A DNA stretch of 64,000 bases, taken from Dyadobacter luteus. Lineage in GTDB: Bacteria; Bacteroidota; Bacteroidia; Cytophagales; Spirosomataceae. The notes below the pieces were generated by a model. The model ran no database searches and had not been told where the DNA came from. It was given only the letters and a program-made list of their open reading frames with translations. The stretch's first letter is position 1, and every line of letters begins with the position of its first letter. Shown here one piece after another: positions 18,448 through 27,486 of this stretch. Made by a program: the position numbers and the translations under genes. The DNA is taken from contig NZ_QNUL01000006.1 of the NCBI RefSeq assembly GCF_003383615.1, positions 124,001 to 188,000 of the forward strand, in the 5' to 3' direction.

Positions 18448-19056
18448 GTGAAAGAGAGAATTGTAAAATCAGCATTAAACTTGTTTTGGCGCTATGGGAT
18501 TCGTAGTGTCACCATGGACGATATTGCCAAGGATTTGGGAATTTCCAAAAGAACCATTTACCAACATTATTCTGACAAAGAGGCCATTCTTAAAGTAGTG
18601 ATCCAGGAAGAGCTCAGTACACAGCAATGTGAAATGGCACAGTTGGACGAAATCGGAAATCCTATTGACCAGATGATCGAGGCTACAGATCAGATGAGAG
18701 TTGCGATGGCGAATATGAATCCTGCTTTAATTTATGATCTGAAAAAGTATTATCCGGAGTCCTGGGGACTGTTTCAAAGTCATAAGGATGAGTTCATTAT
18801 TAAAGGTATCAGGGATAATATGCATCAGGGGATCGCTGAAGGTTATTACCGGGCAGATCTTGATGTAGATGTACTTTCTCTCCTGCGCATTCAGGAATTT
18901 GAAATTGCCTTTGACCCTACCGTTTTTCCTCCCGATAAATTCCACATGATGCGCGTGCAAATGCAGTTCGTACATCATTTTCTGAGAGGAATCATGACAG
19001 AAAAAGGCTTTGCTTATTATAACACCTTAAAAGATAAATCAGTAATCGAATTTTAA
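18448..19056 (+). CDS. TetR/AcrR family transcriptional regulator of the efflux operon
   Basis: A 202-aa repressor-type protein. The N-terminal HTH is clear: RIVKSALNLFWRYGIRSVTMDDIA, then KDLGISKRTIYQHYSDKEAIL. I chose GTG 18448 (KERIVKSALNLF follows) because the frame upstream starts only at a TTG and adds residues outside the domain. The C-terminal ligand domain is TetR-like but not assignable to a subclass. Only 5 bp separate it from the TolC-type gene, so it heads the tolC-MFP-RND operon and probably autoregulates it. The inducer is unknown. Confidence 0.88.
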   Translation: MKERIVKSALNLFWRYGIRSVTMDDIAKDLGISKRTIYQHYSDKEAILKVVIQEELSTQQCEMAQLDEIGNPIDQMIEATDQMRVAMANMNPALIYDLKKYYPESWGLFQSHKDEFIIKGIRDNMHQGIAEGYYRADLDVDVLSLLRIQEFEIAFDPTVFPPDKFHMMRVQMQFVHHFLRGIMTEKGFAYYNTLKDKSVIEF

Positions 19057-19061
19057 CACCC

Positions 19062-20429
19062 ATGAGAAATGAACAATTAATACGCAGCTGTTTATTCATG
19101 CTGGCGGTTTGTCTGAGTATCGTCCCATCGCGGGCTCAGGACAGCAATTTTACCCTGAAAGAAGCGGTGGACTATGCAATTAAAAATAATATTAATGTCA
19201 AAAATGCGCAGCTGGATGCTGTATCTGCTGAAGCGCAGATAGGTGAAATACGTGCTGCCGGATTGCCTCAGCTAAGTGCTAATGCCAATATTACCGACAA
19301 CCTCATTATTCAGCGATTCTTTTTGCCCGCAGGTGGTTTTGGAGATCCTAGTGTACCGGCTGACGGACCGCCGGTTGCGGTTAAATTTGGGGTGAAAAAG
19401 CAGGGGTCTGTATCTGCCACACTGAACCAGCTGATCTTTAATGGTTCTTACTTCATCGGTCTGAAAGCTGCTGCAACGTATAGGGAATTGGCTCAGAAAA
19501 GCACAACTCAATCGAAGGTTACCGTAGCTGAAGCTGTAACAAAAGCTTATTATTCAGTGCAGGTGGCTGTAGAAAAGGCGAAAGTGCTGGATTACAATAT
19601 CAGTCGTATAGATACACTCATGCGGGAAACCAAGGCTATGAACGAGAGTGGTTTTGTAGAATTGCTGGATGTAAACAGACTGGAAGTGCAGCAAAATAAC
19701 CTGTTGACAGAGCGCCAGAAGGTTCAGAATCTGATTGAATTGAGTTATACACTTTTGAAGTATCAGATGGGTATGGCTCTGGATCAGCCTCTGAAACTTA
19801 CAGATACAATTGACACTGTAAATCTTGATCAGCTAAGATCAGAGACGGCTCAGGCAGCTGTTAATTATGAGAACAGGATTGAATATTCTCTTTTGAACAC
19901 GCAGGAAAAGCTGGCAGTGCTGGATATCAGGAATATCCGAGCGGGTTATTTGCCAAGTCTTTCGGCGTCGGTGGGGTATGGTCATAATGCCGGAGCCAAC
20001 ACCTATGCGGATCTTTTTACCATGAAATGGTTCAATAACTCGGTACTCAGCCTGAACCTGAGTATCCCGATTTTCGATGGTTTCACCAAGCGTTATCAGA
20101 TAGAGCAAAAGAAAATTGCTCTGGATAAAGTGAAAAATGGGCAGACGTTGCTGAAACAATCTATTGATCTGGAAGCAAGTCAGGCTGGTATCAATATCAA
20201 AAATGCTTTTGCAACACTCGAAACCCAGAAACGGAATCTGGATCTGGCTCAGGAGATTGTCCGTGTTTCTAAAATCAAATACAAAGAAGGGGTGGGTTCC
20301 AACATTGAGGTGATCAATGCGGAGTCTTCATTTAAGGAAGCACAGACTAACTATTTCGCTGCCTTGTACGATCTGATGATTGCGAAAGTCGATTTGAGCA
20401 AAGCAAAAGGAGAACTTTATAATGATTAA
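19062..20429 (+). CDS. TolC family outer-membrane efflux protein
   Basis: A 455-aa outer-membrane channel component. The signal peptide (MLAVCLSIVPSRAQ) is followed by two outer-membrane efflux protein repeats rich in long helices: FTLKEAVDYAIKNNINVKNAQL begins the first and LAVLDIRNIRAGYLPSLSASVGYG begins the second. Trimeric TolC channels span the outer membrane and periplasm and dock with MFP and RND partners, which are encoded next. It is the first structural gene after the TetR regulator. Confidence 0.92.
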   Translation: MRNEQLIRSCLFMLAVCLSIVPSRAQDSNFTLKEAVDYAIKNNINVKNAQLDAVSAEAQIGEIRAAGLPQLSANANITDNLIIQRFFLPAGGFGDPSVPADGPPVAVKFGVKKQGSVSATLNQLIFNGSYFIGLKAAATYRELAQKSTTQSKVTVAEAVTKAYYSVQVAVEKAKVLDYNISRIDTLMRETKAMNESGFVELLDVNRLEVQQNNLLTERQKVQNLIELSYTLLKYQMGMALDQPLKLTDTIDTVNLDQLRSETAQAAVNYENRIEYSLLNTQEKLAVLDIRNIRAGYLPSLSASVGYGHNAGANTYADLFTMKWFNNSVLSLNLSIPIFDGFTKRYQIEQKKIALDKVKNGQTLLKQSIDLEASQAGINIKNAFATLETQKRNLDLAQEIVRVSKIKYKEGVGSNIEVINAESSFKEAQTNYFAALYDLMIAKVDLSKAKGELYND

Positions 20430-20449
20430 TTATTAAGGGTTAATTGTTA

Positions 20450-20662
20450 ATTGATCCTGTCGGGGACTGCTCGGGAGTAACCGATCATCCTTTACCATTA
20501 ACAATTAATCATTAGATCAGTTGGTATAGAAATCTGATGGCTCAGGAATAATCGATAATCATTTACCATTAACATTTAATCATTATATCAGCCGACATCG
20601 AGCTCTGACTGCTCAGGAATAAGGGCTATCATTTACCATTAACACTTAACAATTAACAATTA
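20450..20662 (+). repeat. Three ~70-bp imperfect tandem repeats
   Basis: TTTACCATTAACAATTAATC occurs at 20491 and is repeated as TTTACCATTAACATTTAATC at 20562 and TTTACCATTAACACTTAACA at 20632, spaced 71 and 70 bp. Each unit also carries a CTGCTCGGGAGTAA / TGGCTCAGGAATAA / TGCTCAGGAATAA block. An inverted partner, TTAATTGTTAATT at 20441-20453, precedes them. The array fills the gap between the tolC and adaptor genes. Confidence 0.85.
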
Positions 20663-20687
20663 AGAAAAGACACTACATATCTATATC

Positions 20688-21821
20688 ATGAAAAGAAATA
20701 TTTTATTAATCACCACAATAGCTGCTTTTCTTGCTGCATGCTCGGGAGAAAAAAAAGAAGGACTGGAAGGGAAAAGAGAGGAACTGACCAAACTTAAAGC
20801 GGAGCAGAGCGAGAATGATAAAAAAATAAAGGCACTCGAGTCTGAAATTGCCAAACTGGATACTACCAAAAGAGAAGAAACAAATATAAAAATCGTTACA
20901 GTGAAGCCGCTGACAACCGGAACGCTGAGCCATTATGTAGAGCTGCAGGGATCTATTGATGCTAAAAACAGCGTCATGGTTACGCCAAAATCGGGTGGCT
21001 CGGTGACTGCCGTATATGTGCGTGAAGGCGATCAGGTAAAAGCCGGAAGTGTGTTGGCAAAAGTAGACGACAGCATTTTGCGCGAAACGGTAGAAGAGCT
21101 CAATAGTTCTCTGGCCTTGGCCACTACTGTTTACAACAAGCAGAAAAACCTTTGGGATCAGAAAATCGGTACAGAGCTTCAGTTCCTGCAAGCCCAAAAC
21201 AACAAGGAAGGACTTGAAAGAAAACTGGCTACGCTGAATGCGCAACTTTCTCAGTCCAGAATTGTATCACCGATTTCAGGTGTTGTGGATCAGGTGAATA
21301 TCAAAATCGGAGAAGCGGCTGCACCAGGTGTAGGTGTATTCAGAGTTGTCAATCTTGGAAATCTTAAAGTTATTGCAAAAGTATCGGATACGTATGCGGC
21401 CAGTGTGAAACGCGGGGATGAAATTCTGATCAGTTTCCCCGACCTGCAAAAAGATTACACCGCAAAAGTATCTTTCGTAAGTACCACGGTTGATCCGCTC
21501 AGCCGCACCTTTACCATTGAAGCCAATCTTCCTTCGAATCCTGCCCTGAAACCGAATATGGTTGCCAAAGTACAAATCAACGACGTTACTAAAAAAGACG
21601 CGCTTATCGTGGATCAGAATATCATTCAGGGTACTGAAAAGGGACAGGTGGTCTATGTGGCAGTGGAAGAAGGAGGTAAAAAAGTGGCCAAATCAAAACT
21701 GGTGAAAACAGGTTTGATCTACAACGGGAAAATAGAAATTACGGAAGGTTTGCAGGCAGGAGACCAAATCATTACTACCGGATATCAGGAAGTTTCTGAT
21801 GGTCAGACGATCTCGTATTAA
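20688..21821 (+). CDS. RND efflux periplasmic adaptor (membrane fusion protein), lipoprotein
   Basis: A 377-aa HlyD/AcrA-type adaptor. The signal peptide ends in the lipobox LAAC, so it should be lipid-anchored in the inner membrane. Residues 25-62 (EGLEGKREELTKLKAEQ region) form a short extra coiled coil unusual before the lipoyl half-motif. The biotinyl-lipoyl core is MVTPKSGGSVTAVYVREGDQ, the hairpin helices run through SSLALATTVYNKQKNLWDQK, and the second lipoyl half is RIVSPISGVVDQVNIKIGE. It bridges the RND pump and TolC channel. It follows the TolC gene after a repeat-filled 258-bp gap. Confidence 0.92.
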   Translation: MKRNILLITTIAAFLAACSGEKKEGLEGKREELTKLKAEQSENDKKIKALESEIAKLDTTKREETNIKIVTVKPLTTGTLSHYVELQGSIDAKNSVMVTPKSGGSVTAVYVREGDQVKAGSVLAKVDDSILRETVEELNSSLALATTVYNKQKNLWDQKIGTELQFLQAQNNKEGLERKLATLNAQLSQSRIVSPISGVVDQVNIKIGEAAAPGVGVFRVVNLGNLKVIAKVSDTYAASVKRGDEILISFPDLQKDYTAKVSFVSTTVDPLSRTFTIEANLPSNPALKPNMVAKVQINDVTKKDALIVDQNIIQGTEKGQVVYVAVEEGGKKVAKSKLVKTGLIYNGKIEITEGLQAGDQIITTGYQEVSDGQTISY

Positions 21822-21905
21822 CGTATAGGGCTTGGGGCGCAGGGCAGGGGAACACCTCAGCCCTCAACTCTCTGCACATTCAAACATTTAACTTTCAGTA
21901 TACTC

Positions 21906-24900
21906 ATGAAATTTGAAGATCATAAAACCCTCAGTTTTACCAACTGGTGCGTAGAGAATCGGACGACGATTTACATCTTTACGTTTATCATCACGTTGAC
22001 AGGCTTTGTGGTATACAACAACCTGCCCAAGGAGCAGTTTCCTGATATCAAAATACCGCAGATTTATATCAATACAGTATATTTTGGTACGGCTCCTGCG
22101 GATGTGGAGAATACGATTAATAAACCCATTGAAAAGCAGTTAAAATCGATCAATGGTGTCAAGCATATCAAATCCAATGCATTACAGGATGTATCAGTAA
22201 TTCTGGTAGAATTTACGCCGGATGTGGAGGTCTCGGATGCTTTGCAGAGGGTACGTGACGCCATTGATAAAGCCAAGCAGGATTTGCCGCAGGAGCTGGA
22301 TTCAGGGCCAACGGCACAGGATGTGAACTTTTCGGAATTTCCGATCATGAACATCAACCTGGCAGGTAATTATTCGCTGAAGCAATTGAAAGAATATGCG
22401 GAAGATTTACAGGATGCGATTGAAGCCATGCCGGAGATCAGCCGTGTCGATATTGTGGGAGCGTTGAACCGCGAAATTCAGATCAACCTGGATTTGCCAC
22501 GTATGCAGTCAACCGGACTTACTTTTTATGACATTCAGACAGCCGTTCAAAGTGAAAACATTAACGTTTCCGGCGGTGATCTTAAAGTGGGTCAGGTGCG
22601 TCGTACACTTCGTGTAAAAGGGGAGTTTCTGGACATGACCCAATTGTCAAATCTGCGTATCCGTACTTCGACAGGAGCTGTGGTAAGGCTTGGTGACGTG
22701 GCGGAAGTTGTGGACAGCTTTGAGGAACAACTCGACTTTGCCCGTTTGGACGACAAATCAGTAATCACACTTAACGTGATCAAAAGAGCCGGTGCCAACC
22801 TGGTGAAAGCTGCCGACGATATTGAGGTGATTATTGATAAAATGAAAGAAACCGAATTGCCATCCGGACTGGATATTCGGATCACAGCCGATCAGTCGGA
22901 GCGTACCCGTGCGGATCTGCACGAGTTGATCAATACCGTTATCATCGGTTTCATCTTTGTGGTATTGGTTCTGATGTTTTTCATGGGCATCCGTGATGCT
23001 ATTTTCATCGGACTATCGGTGCCCCTTTCTGCCTTGGTGGCCTTTATGCTTATGCCCGTATTGGGTCCTGCGATCGGAACGGCATTTACTTTGAATACAA
23101 TCGTGCTTTTTGCCTTCCTGCTCGGAATTGGTCTGGTGGTGGATGATGCCATTGTGGTAATTGAAAACACCCACAGGCTATTTAACAATCATAAGGACTG
23201 GACAATCCAGCAAGCAGTGAAAGCAGCGGCAGGAGAGGTGTTTGTGCCGGTATTGTCCGGTACGCTTACGACCATTGCGCCATTTTTCCCGTTGTTGTTC
23301 TGGCCGGGTATCGTAGGGGACTTTATGAAGTTCCTGCCGCTTACGCTGATCCTGACTTTGATGTCGTCTCTTTTCGTGGCTTATGTGATCAATCCGGTTT
23401 TTGCGGTATCGTTCATGGGACGTCATGAGGATGAAAAGGAGAAACACGACACCAGTATCAAAGCTATCATGCGGCCTCTTATTATCTTGGGAGTACTGGC
23501 GGTGATCGGTTATTTTATAGACCGTGGCGTCGGTAACTTCTTCGTTATCCTGCTTGCTCTGTATGTGTTCAACCATTATATCCTTACGCCTAAAATATTG
23601 GTTCCTTTCCAGGATAGATTGTTGCCTGCACTTAAACGCAACTATAAAGGGTTGATTACCTGGCTGATTAAGGGTTACAGACCCGTGGCGGCGATCATAT
23701 CGATGGTAGTGCTCTTGTTTGCTACTTTTGTGATTGTGGGTATTGCCAAGCCGGAAGTTACTTTCTTCCCAAGCGGAGATCCCGATTACATTTATGTGTA
23801 CAATAAACTGCCTGCAGGTACCGATGCGCTTACAACGGATTCAGTAACGAGAATCATTGAAAAAAGGGTTTTCACGGTATTAAAAAATGAAAAAGCGATG
23901 AATATCGTGAACTCGGTGATTGCCAATGTGGGTAAAAACGCGGGTGACCCTAACAATCCTGATCGCTCTGCTACACCTCACAAATCAAAAGTGACAGTTG
24001 CTTTTGTGAAGAGCGAGGATCGTGACGGGCGTTCTACGCAGGAACTGCTTACCAAAGTACGGAATGCTGTGAGCGGAATACCGGGAACGGAAATTTCTGT
24101 TGAACGTGAGAGTACAGGTCCGCCAACCGGAAAACCTATTTCGATTGAGATTTCGGGTGATGAATTTGAGACTTTGCAGACACTTGAAAAGGATCTTTTG
24201 CAGAAAGTACAGCAGTCGGGTATACAAGGTATTGATCAGCTGAAATCGGATTTGGTAACCAATAAGCCGGAAATTACGATTGATATTGACCGTGAGAAAG
24301 CGCAGCGTGAAGGGATCAGTTCTTCCCAGATCGCACTCGCCATCCGGACAGCCCTGTTTGGTCTGGAAGTATCAAAGTTCCGTGATGTGAAAGATGAGTA
24401 TCCGATCATGGTCCGTTTGAAAAAAGACGACCGCCAGCAGATCGAACAACTATTAAGTTTGAATATTGTGTACCGCGATATGAACTCCGGCGGAGCGTTG
24501 CGCCAGGTACCGATTACGTCAGTAGCTAACATCTCCTATACATCTACGTTCAGTCAGATTAACAGGAAAGACCAGCAGCGGATCGTTATTTTGAGCTCAG
24601 ATGTACTGCCTGGCTACAATGCCAATGAAATTGTTGCCCAGATAGAGACTTTGCTAACTGATGTGAAAGTTCCAAGTGGTTATACCGTTAAAATGGGTGG
24701 AGAGCAGGAAGACCAGGCAGAATCTATGAACTTCCTTACGGGTGCATTCGGAGCAGCCATTTTGCTGATCTATCTGATCCTGGCGACACAGTTCAATTCC
24801 GTCGTAAAACCGCTTATTATATTCTTCACCATTGTACTATCGCTGATCGGGGTATTGCTGGGCTTTGTGATTTTTGACAAAACCTTCTCCGTGATCATGT

Positions 24901-25337
24901 CCGGTGTTGGTATTATAGCACTGGCAGGTATCGTTGTGAAGAACGGGATTTTGCTCATCGAATTTATTGATGAGCTTCGTGAACGTGGTTATCCCTTGCG
25001 TGATGCCATCATTGAAGGTGGAGCAATACGTCTGACTCCGGTATTACTTACTGCATCGGCAGCTGTACTGGGACTGATACCATTGGCCTTCGGTCTGACG
25101 CTCGACTTTGTAGGACTGTTCAGATACTTTGAGCCGAATTTTGTTACCGGCGGAGCCAGTTCCGTATTCTGGAACATCCTTGCCTGGACCATCATCATGG
25201 GTCTTACCTTCTCAACCGTACTGACATTGCTGCTTGTGCCGTGTATGTACTACGTCAACGAGCGGATCAGAGACAAATGGTTCCGTAAAGGAAAGCAGGA
25301 AGTGATTAACCCTAATTGGAGAAACGAGAGTATCTGA
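21906..25337 (+). CDS. RND (HAE1-type) efflux transporter permease with extra central helices
   Basis: An inner-membrane proton-driven pump of 1143 aa. The N-terminal helix TIYIFTFIITLTGFVVY, porter subdomains (PDIKIPQIYINTVYFGTAPAD), and TM4 with the proton-relay aspartates (GIGLVVDDAIVVIEN) are standard. The second half repeats the plan (GIIALAGIVVKNGILLIEF). About 100 aa are extra compared with AcrB. Most of this lies at residues 515-575 between TM6 and TM7, where two additional hydrophobic segments (IMRPLIILGVLAVIGYF and FFVILLALYVFNHYIL) are seen, giving a likely 14-helix topology. This form is found in Bacteroidota MdtBC-like pumps. The substrate is unknown. Confidence 0.92.
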   Translation: MKFEDHKTLSFTNWCVENRTTIYIFTFIITLTGFVVYNNLPKEQFPDIKIPQIYINTVYFGTAPADVENTINKPIEKQLKSINGVKHIKSNALQDVSVILVEFTPDVEVSDALQRVRDAIDKAKQDLPQELDSGPTAQDVNFSEFPIMNINLAGNYSLKQLKEYAEDLQDAIEAMPEISRVDIVGALNREIQINLDLPRMQSTGLTFYDIQTAVQSENINVSGGDLKVGQVRRTLRVKGEFLDMTQLSNLRIRTSTGAVVRLGDVAEVVDSFEEQLDFARLDDKSVITLNVIKRAGANLVKAADDIEVIIDKMKETELPSGLDIRITADQSERTRADLHELINTVIIGFIFVVLVLMFFMGIRDAIFIGLSVPLSALVAFMLMPVLGPAIGTAFTLNTIVLFAFLLGIGLVVDDAIVVIENTHRLFNNHKDWTIQQAVKAAAGEVFVPVLSGTLTTIAPFFPLLFWPGIVGDFMKFLPLTLILTLMSSLFVAYVINPVFAVSFMGRHEDEKEKHDTSIKAIMRPLIILGVLAVIGYFIDRGVGNFFVILLALYVFNHYILTPKILVPFQDRLLPALKRNYKGLITWLIKGYRPVAAIISMVVLLFATFVIVGIAKPEVTFFPSGDPDYIYVYNKLPAGTDALTTDSVTRIIEKRVFTVLKNEKAMNIVNSVIANVGKNAGDPNNPDRSATPHKSKVTVAFVKSEDRDGRSTQELLTKVRNAVSGIPGTEISVERESTGPPTGKPISIEISGDEFETLQTLEKDLLQKVQQSGIQGIDQLKSDLVTNKPEITIDIDREKAQREGISSSQIALAIRTALFGLEVSKFRDVKDEYPIMVRLKKDDRQQIEQLLSLNIVYRDMNSGGALRQVPITSVANISYTSTFSQINRKDQQRIVILSSDVLPGYNANEIVAQIETLLTDVKVPSGYTVKMGGEQEDQAESMNFLTGAFGAAILLIYLILATQFNSVVKPLIIFFTIVLSLIGVLLGFVIFDKTFSVIMSGVGIIALAGIVVKNGILLIEFIDELRERGYPLRDAIIEGGAIRLTPVLLTASAAVLGLIPLAFGLTLDFVGLFRYFEPNFVTGGASSVFWNILAWTIIMGLTFSTVLTLLLVPCMYYVNERIRDKWFRKGKQEVINPNWRNESI

Positions 25338-25348
25338 TTGGATAGCGC

Positions 25349-25458
25349 AGATTTATTTAAACGCGGAGGTTAGGAGTTAAGCGCGGAGTTGCACGGAGAT
25401 TACTGTAAAATAAAACTTTGTGCTACTCTGCGAAAAACTCCTTTTACTCTGCGTTTTT
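25349..25458 (+). repeat. CAGAG-family intergenic repeat, copy D
   Basis: The left arm 25358-25399 (AACGCGGAGGTTAGGAGTTA, then AGCGCGGAGTTGCACGGAG) pairs with the right arm 25415-25458 (CTACTCTGCGAAAAACTCCT, then TTTACTCTGCGTTTT). It separates the RND gene from the tRNA and could form a long imperfect hairpin that ends efflux-operon transcription. Confidence 0.8.
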
Positions 25459-25463
25459 TTACT

Positions 25464-25471
25464 TAGTTTTG
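25464..25471 (+). promoter_or_regulatory. Putative -7 promoter element TAGTTTTG for tRNA-Pro
   Basis: TAnnTTTG match ending 13 nt before the mature tRNA 5' end. Confidence 0.5.
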
Positions 25472-25484
25472 CAGCCCAATACCA

Positions 25485-25558
25485 CGGGATGTGGCGCAGT
25501 CCGGTAGCGTACCAGCATGGGGTGCTGGGGGTCGCAAGTTCGAATCTTGTCATCCCGA
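25485..25558 (+). tRNA. tRNA-Pro (anticodon GGG)
   Basis: A 74-nt cloverleaf. Acceptor strands CGGGATG / CATCCCG pair fully with discriminator A. The D arm is GCGC-AGTCCGGTA-GCGT. The anticodon stem CCAGC/GCTGG encloses loop ATGGGGT, so the anticodon is GGG (proline CCC/CCU). The T arm is GCAAG-TTCGAAT-CTTGT, closing with one G-T pair. CCA is not encoded (ACGA follows), so it is added after transcription. Confidence 0.96.
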
Positions 25559-25565
25559 CGAGTAT

Positions 25566-25599
25566 AGAGTCTGATCTGAGAGGGTCGGACTCTTTTTTG
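25566..25599 (+). terminator. Terminator of tRNA-Pro
   Basis: AGAGTCTGATC (25566-25576) pairs with GGTCGGACTCT (25583-25593) with two G-T type pairs, followed by TTTTT. Confidence 0.8.
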
Positions 25600-25779
25600 C
25601 TTTTGAATTAGCTATTGTCGGTTATTGATCGTCATGATTTTTATTCGTTCAGTCCTAACACAGTAGTTTTTTTCCCATTCTCCCTTTCAGTTGTTCGTAT
25701 TGCTCGTTACAGTACAGTTAACGTGCATGTAACACATAGCAAAACAATGTGTATCGTCAGATTATCAATTACTTCGACC

Positions 25780-27105
25780 ATGTTCAGATTATTATTATCC
25801 GTTTCACTATTTTTTATTGCTCTCTCGTCATTTTCTCAAAGTCATAAGTCGAAAAATTTCCCTGACGGCACAAAGATTCCAGCCTGGTTCTCAGATTCAA
25901 CAAAAATTAAACTGGCCGATTTGGGAGAGCAGTATGTGCTTACAAAACATGGTGTACTGGCGGATAGTAATCTGGTGCAAACCGCCGCGATTCAGAAAGT
26001 GATTGATCTCGCACATGAGCGTGGGGGCGGGGCGATCGTGATTCCGAAGGGGACGTTTCTGAGTGGTGCTTTATTCTTTAAGCCCAAAACACATTTGTAT
26101 GTTTCTGAAGGTGCTGTTTTGAAAGGTTCGGACAATATTGCTGACTATCCGATGATGCCTTCACGCATGGAGGGGCAGAATCTGGATTATTTTCCGGCTC
26201 TGGTGAATGCTTACGGAGTTAATAAATTTTCTATATCAGGTGCAGGCACTATTGACGGAAACGGCCTGAATTACTGGAAGGCTTTCTGGCAGCGTAGAAA
26301 GGAAAATCCGAATTGTACCAATCTGGAAGTCTCACGCCCGCGACTGGTATTTATCTGGAAAAGCAACGATGTGCAGGTACAGGATGTGCGGCTGCAGAAT
26401 TCTGGCTTCTGGACGAGCCATTACTACCAATGTAATAATATCAAAATCCTGAATGTGCGCATTACAGCTCCTCATGAGCCGATTAAAGCGCCAAGTACGG
26501 ACGCAATAGACCTGGACGTTTGTAACAATGTATTGATCAAAGGATGTTATCTGGCAGTGAATGATGACGCCATTGCGCTTAAAGGTGGAAAGGGACCTTA
26601 TGCCGATAAGGAGGCAGGCAATGGTGGCAATTCCAATATTATCATTGAAGATTCTGAATTTGGATTTTGTCACGCAGCGCTCACTTGTGGAAGTGAGGCC
26701 ATTCATAACAAAAATGTAGTGATGCGTGATTGCCATATTACCAACGCGGTACGTGTACTATGGCTTAAAATGCGCCCCGATACGCCTCAGAAATATGAAT
26801 TTGTAAGTGTCGAAAATGTGGATGGCTATGCACACAGTCTCATTTATGTAAAACCATGGACGCAGTTTTTTGATCTGAAAGGAAGAAAAGAGGCACCATT
26901 GTCTTACAGCGACAATATTACATTGAAGAATATCAAACTGAAGTGCGAAGTATTCTTTGATGTGAAACCTGGTGAATACGATCGTTTGTCCAAATTCAAC
27001 TTTGAAAACCTGGATATTACTGCAAAGAATGATGCTTTCGATAAAAGTCTGGTAAAGGGATTCAAGGTGAAGAATGTAAAGGTCAACAATAAGCAATTGC
27101 AGTAG
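25780..27105 (+). CDS. Glycoside hydrolase family 28 (polygalacturonase-like), secreted
   Basis: A 441-aa right-handed beta-helix enzyme. ATG 25780 gives MFRLLLSVSLFFIALSSFSQ, a good signal peptide; the longer frame back to a TTG at 25615 runs into sequence just after the tRNA and is unlikely. Family GH28 motifs are present in relaxed form: STDAIDLDVCNN, NDDAIALKGG with the paired aspartates, HAALTCGSE where GHG is usual, and VLWLKMRPD where RIK is usual. These variants resemble exo-acting or rhamnogalacturonan-type GH28 enzymes, so endo-polygalacturonase activity should not be assumed. It has no SusCD partner next to it, but GH43 and GH30 genes lie downstream in the window. Confidence 0.87.
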   Translation: MFRLLLSVSLFFIALSSFSQSHKSKNFPDGTKIPAWFSDSTKIKLADLGEQYVLTKHGVLADSNLVQTAAIQKVIDLAHERGGGAIVIPKGTFLSGALFFKPKTHLYVSEGAVLKGSDNIADYPMMPSRMEGQNLDYFPALVNAYGVNKFSISGAGTIDGNGLNYWKAFWQRRKENPNCTNLEVSRPRLVFIWKSNDVQVQDVRLQNSGFWTSHYYQCNNIKILNVRITAPHEPIKAPSTDAIDLDVCNNVLIKGCYLAVNDDAIALKGGKGPYADKEAGNGGNSNIIIEDSEFGFCHAALTCGSEAIHNKNVVMRDCHITNAVRVLWLKMRPDTPQKYEFVSVENVDGYAHSLIYVKPWTQFFDLKGRKEAPLSYSDNITLKNIKLKCEVFFDVKPGEYDRLSKFNFENLDITAKNDAFDKSLVKGFKVKNVKVNNKQLQ

Positions 27106-27128
27106 CGAAAGCATACCTGGAAATACCA

Positions 27129-27166
27129 AAGCCCCGGATCTGTCGTAGAGGACGGTTCCGGGGCTT
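27129..27166. terminator. Bidirectional terminator hairpin
   Basis: Perfect 10-bp stem AAGCCCCGGA / TCCGGGGCTT with an 18-nt loop, between the convergent GH28 gene and the 78-aa minus-strand gene. It can serve both. Confidence 0.75.
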
Positions 27167-27190
27167 GTCAATATTGTATGATATGAAATA

Positions 27191-27427
27191 TTATACCAGG
27201 GTCACTCCCTCTGGTACCGGACTGTCGCCAGCCGCAACAGATGTATATTCAAGCTGTAGTTTTTTACCTGAAAGGTCTGCTTCTTCAAGCAACTCAAAAG
27301 TTTTTCTTTCTCCCAAAATCAATAATGCCTGAAACAACACGCCGGCATAGTCGTACTCTTCGCTTCCGGGGCCTTTTTCTTTTCCCAGGTCATTGTAGTG
27401 TCCAAACAGGTCTTTTCCTTTTCCCAT
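27191..27427 (-). CDS. Uncharacterised 78-aa protein
   Basis: I do not recognise a family. The protein starts MGKGKDLFGHYNDLGKEKG, is soluble and acidic, and contains a helical middle (AGVLFQALLILGERKTFELLEEADL) and a C-terminal strand-like end (KLQLEYTSVAAGDSP). No signal peptide or cysteines. It is downstream of another small unknown gene on the same strand with a 59-bp gap, so the two probably share a transcript that ends at the hairpin at 27129. Confidence 0.65.
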   Translation of the reverse strand: MGKGKDLFGHYNDLGKEKGPGSEEYDYAGVLFQALLILGERKTFELLEEADLSGKKLQLEYTSVAAGDSPVPEGVTLV

Positions 27428-27486
27428 AGTGTTCAGGTGATAGTTGGTTTATATATAACTTCCGCTGTTACAGTTCATAAAGCAGC

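Noticed and set aside
20430-20687. CRISPR array between tolC and the adaptor gene
   Set aside because: Three 70-bp degenerate units without constant repeat/unique spacer structure and no cas genes.
25615-25779. Upstream extension of GH28 from a TTG
   Set aside because: It starts right after the tRNA terminator and buries the signal peptide; no homology-like sequence.
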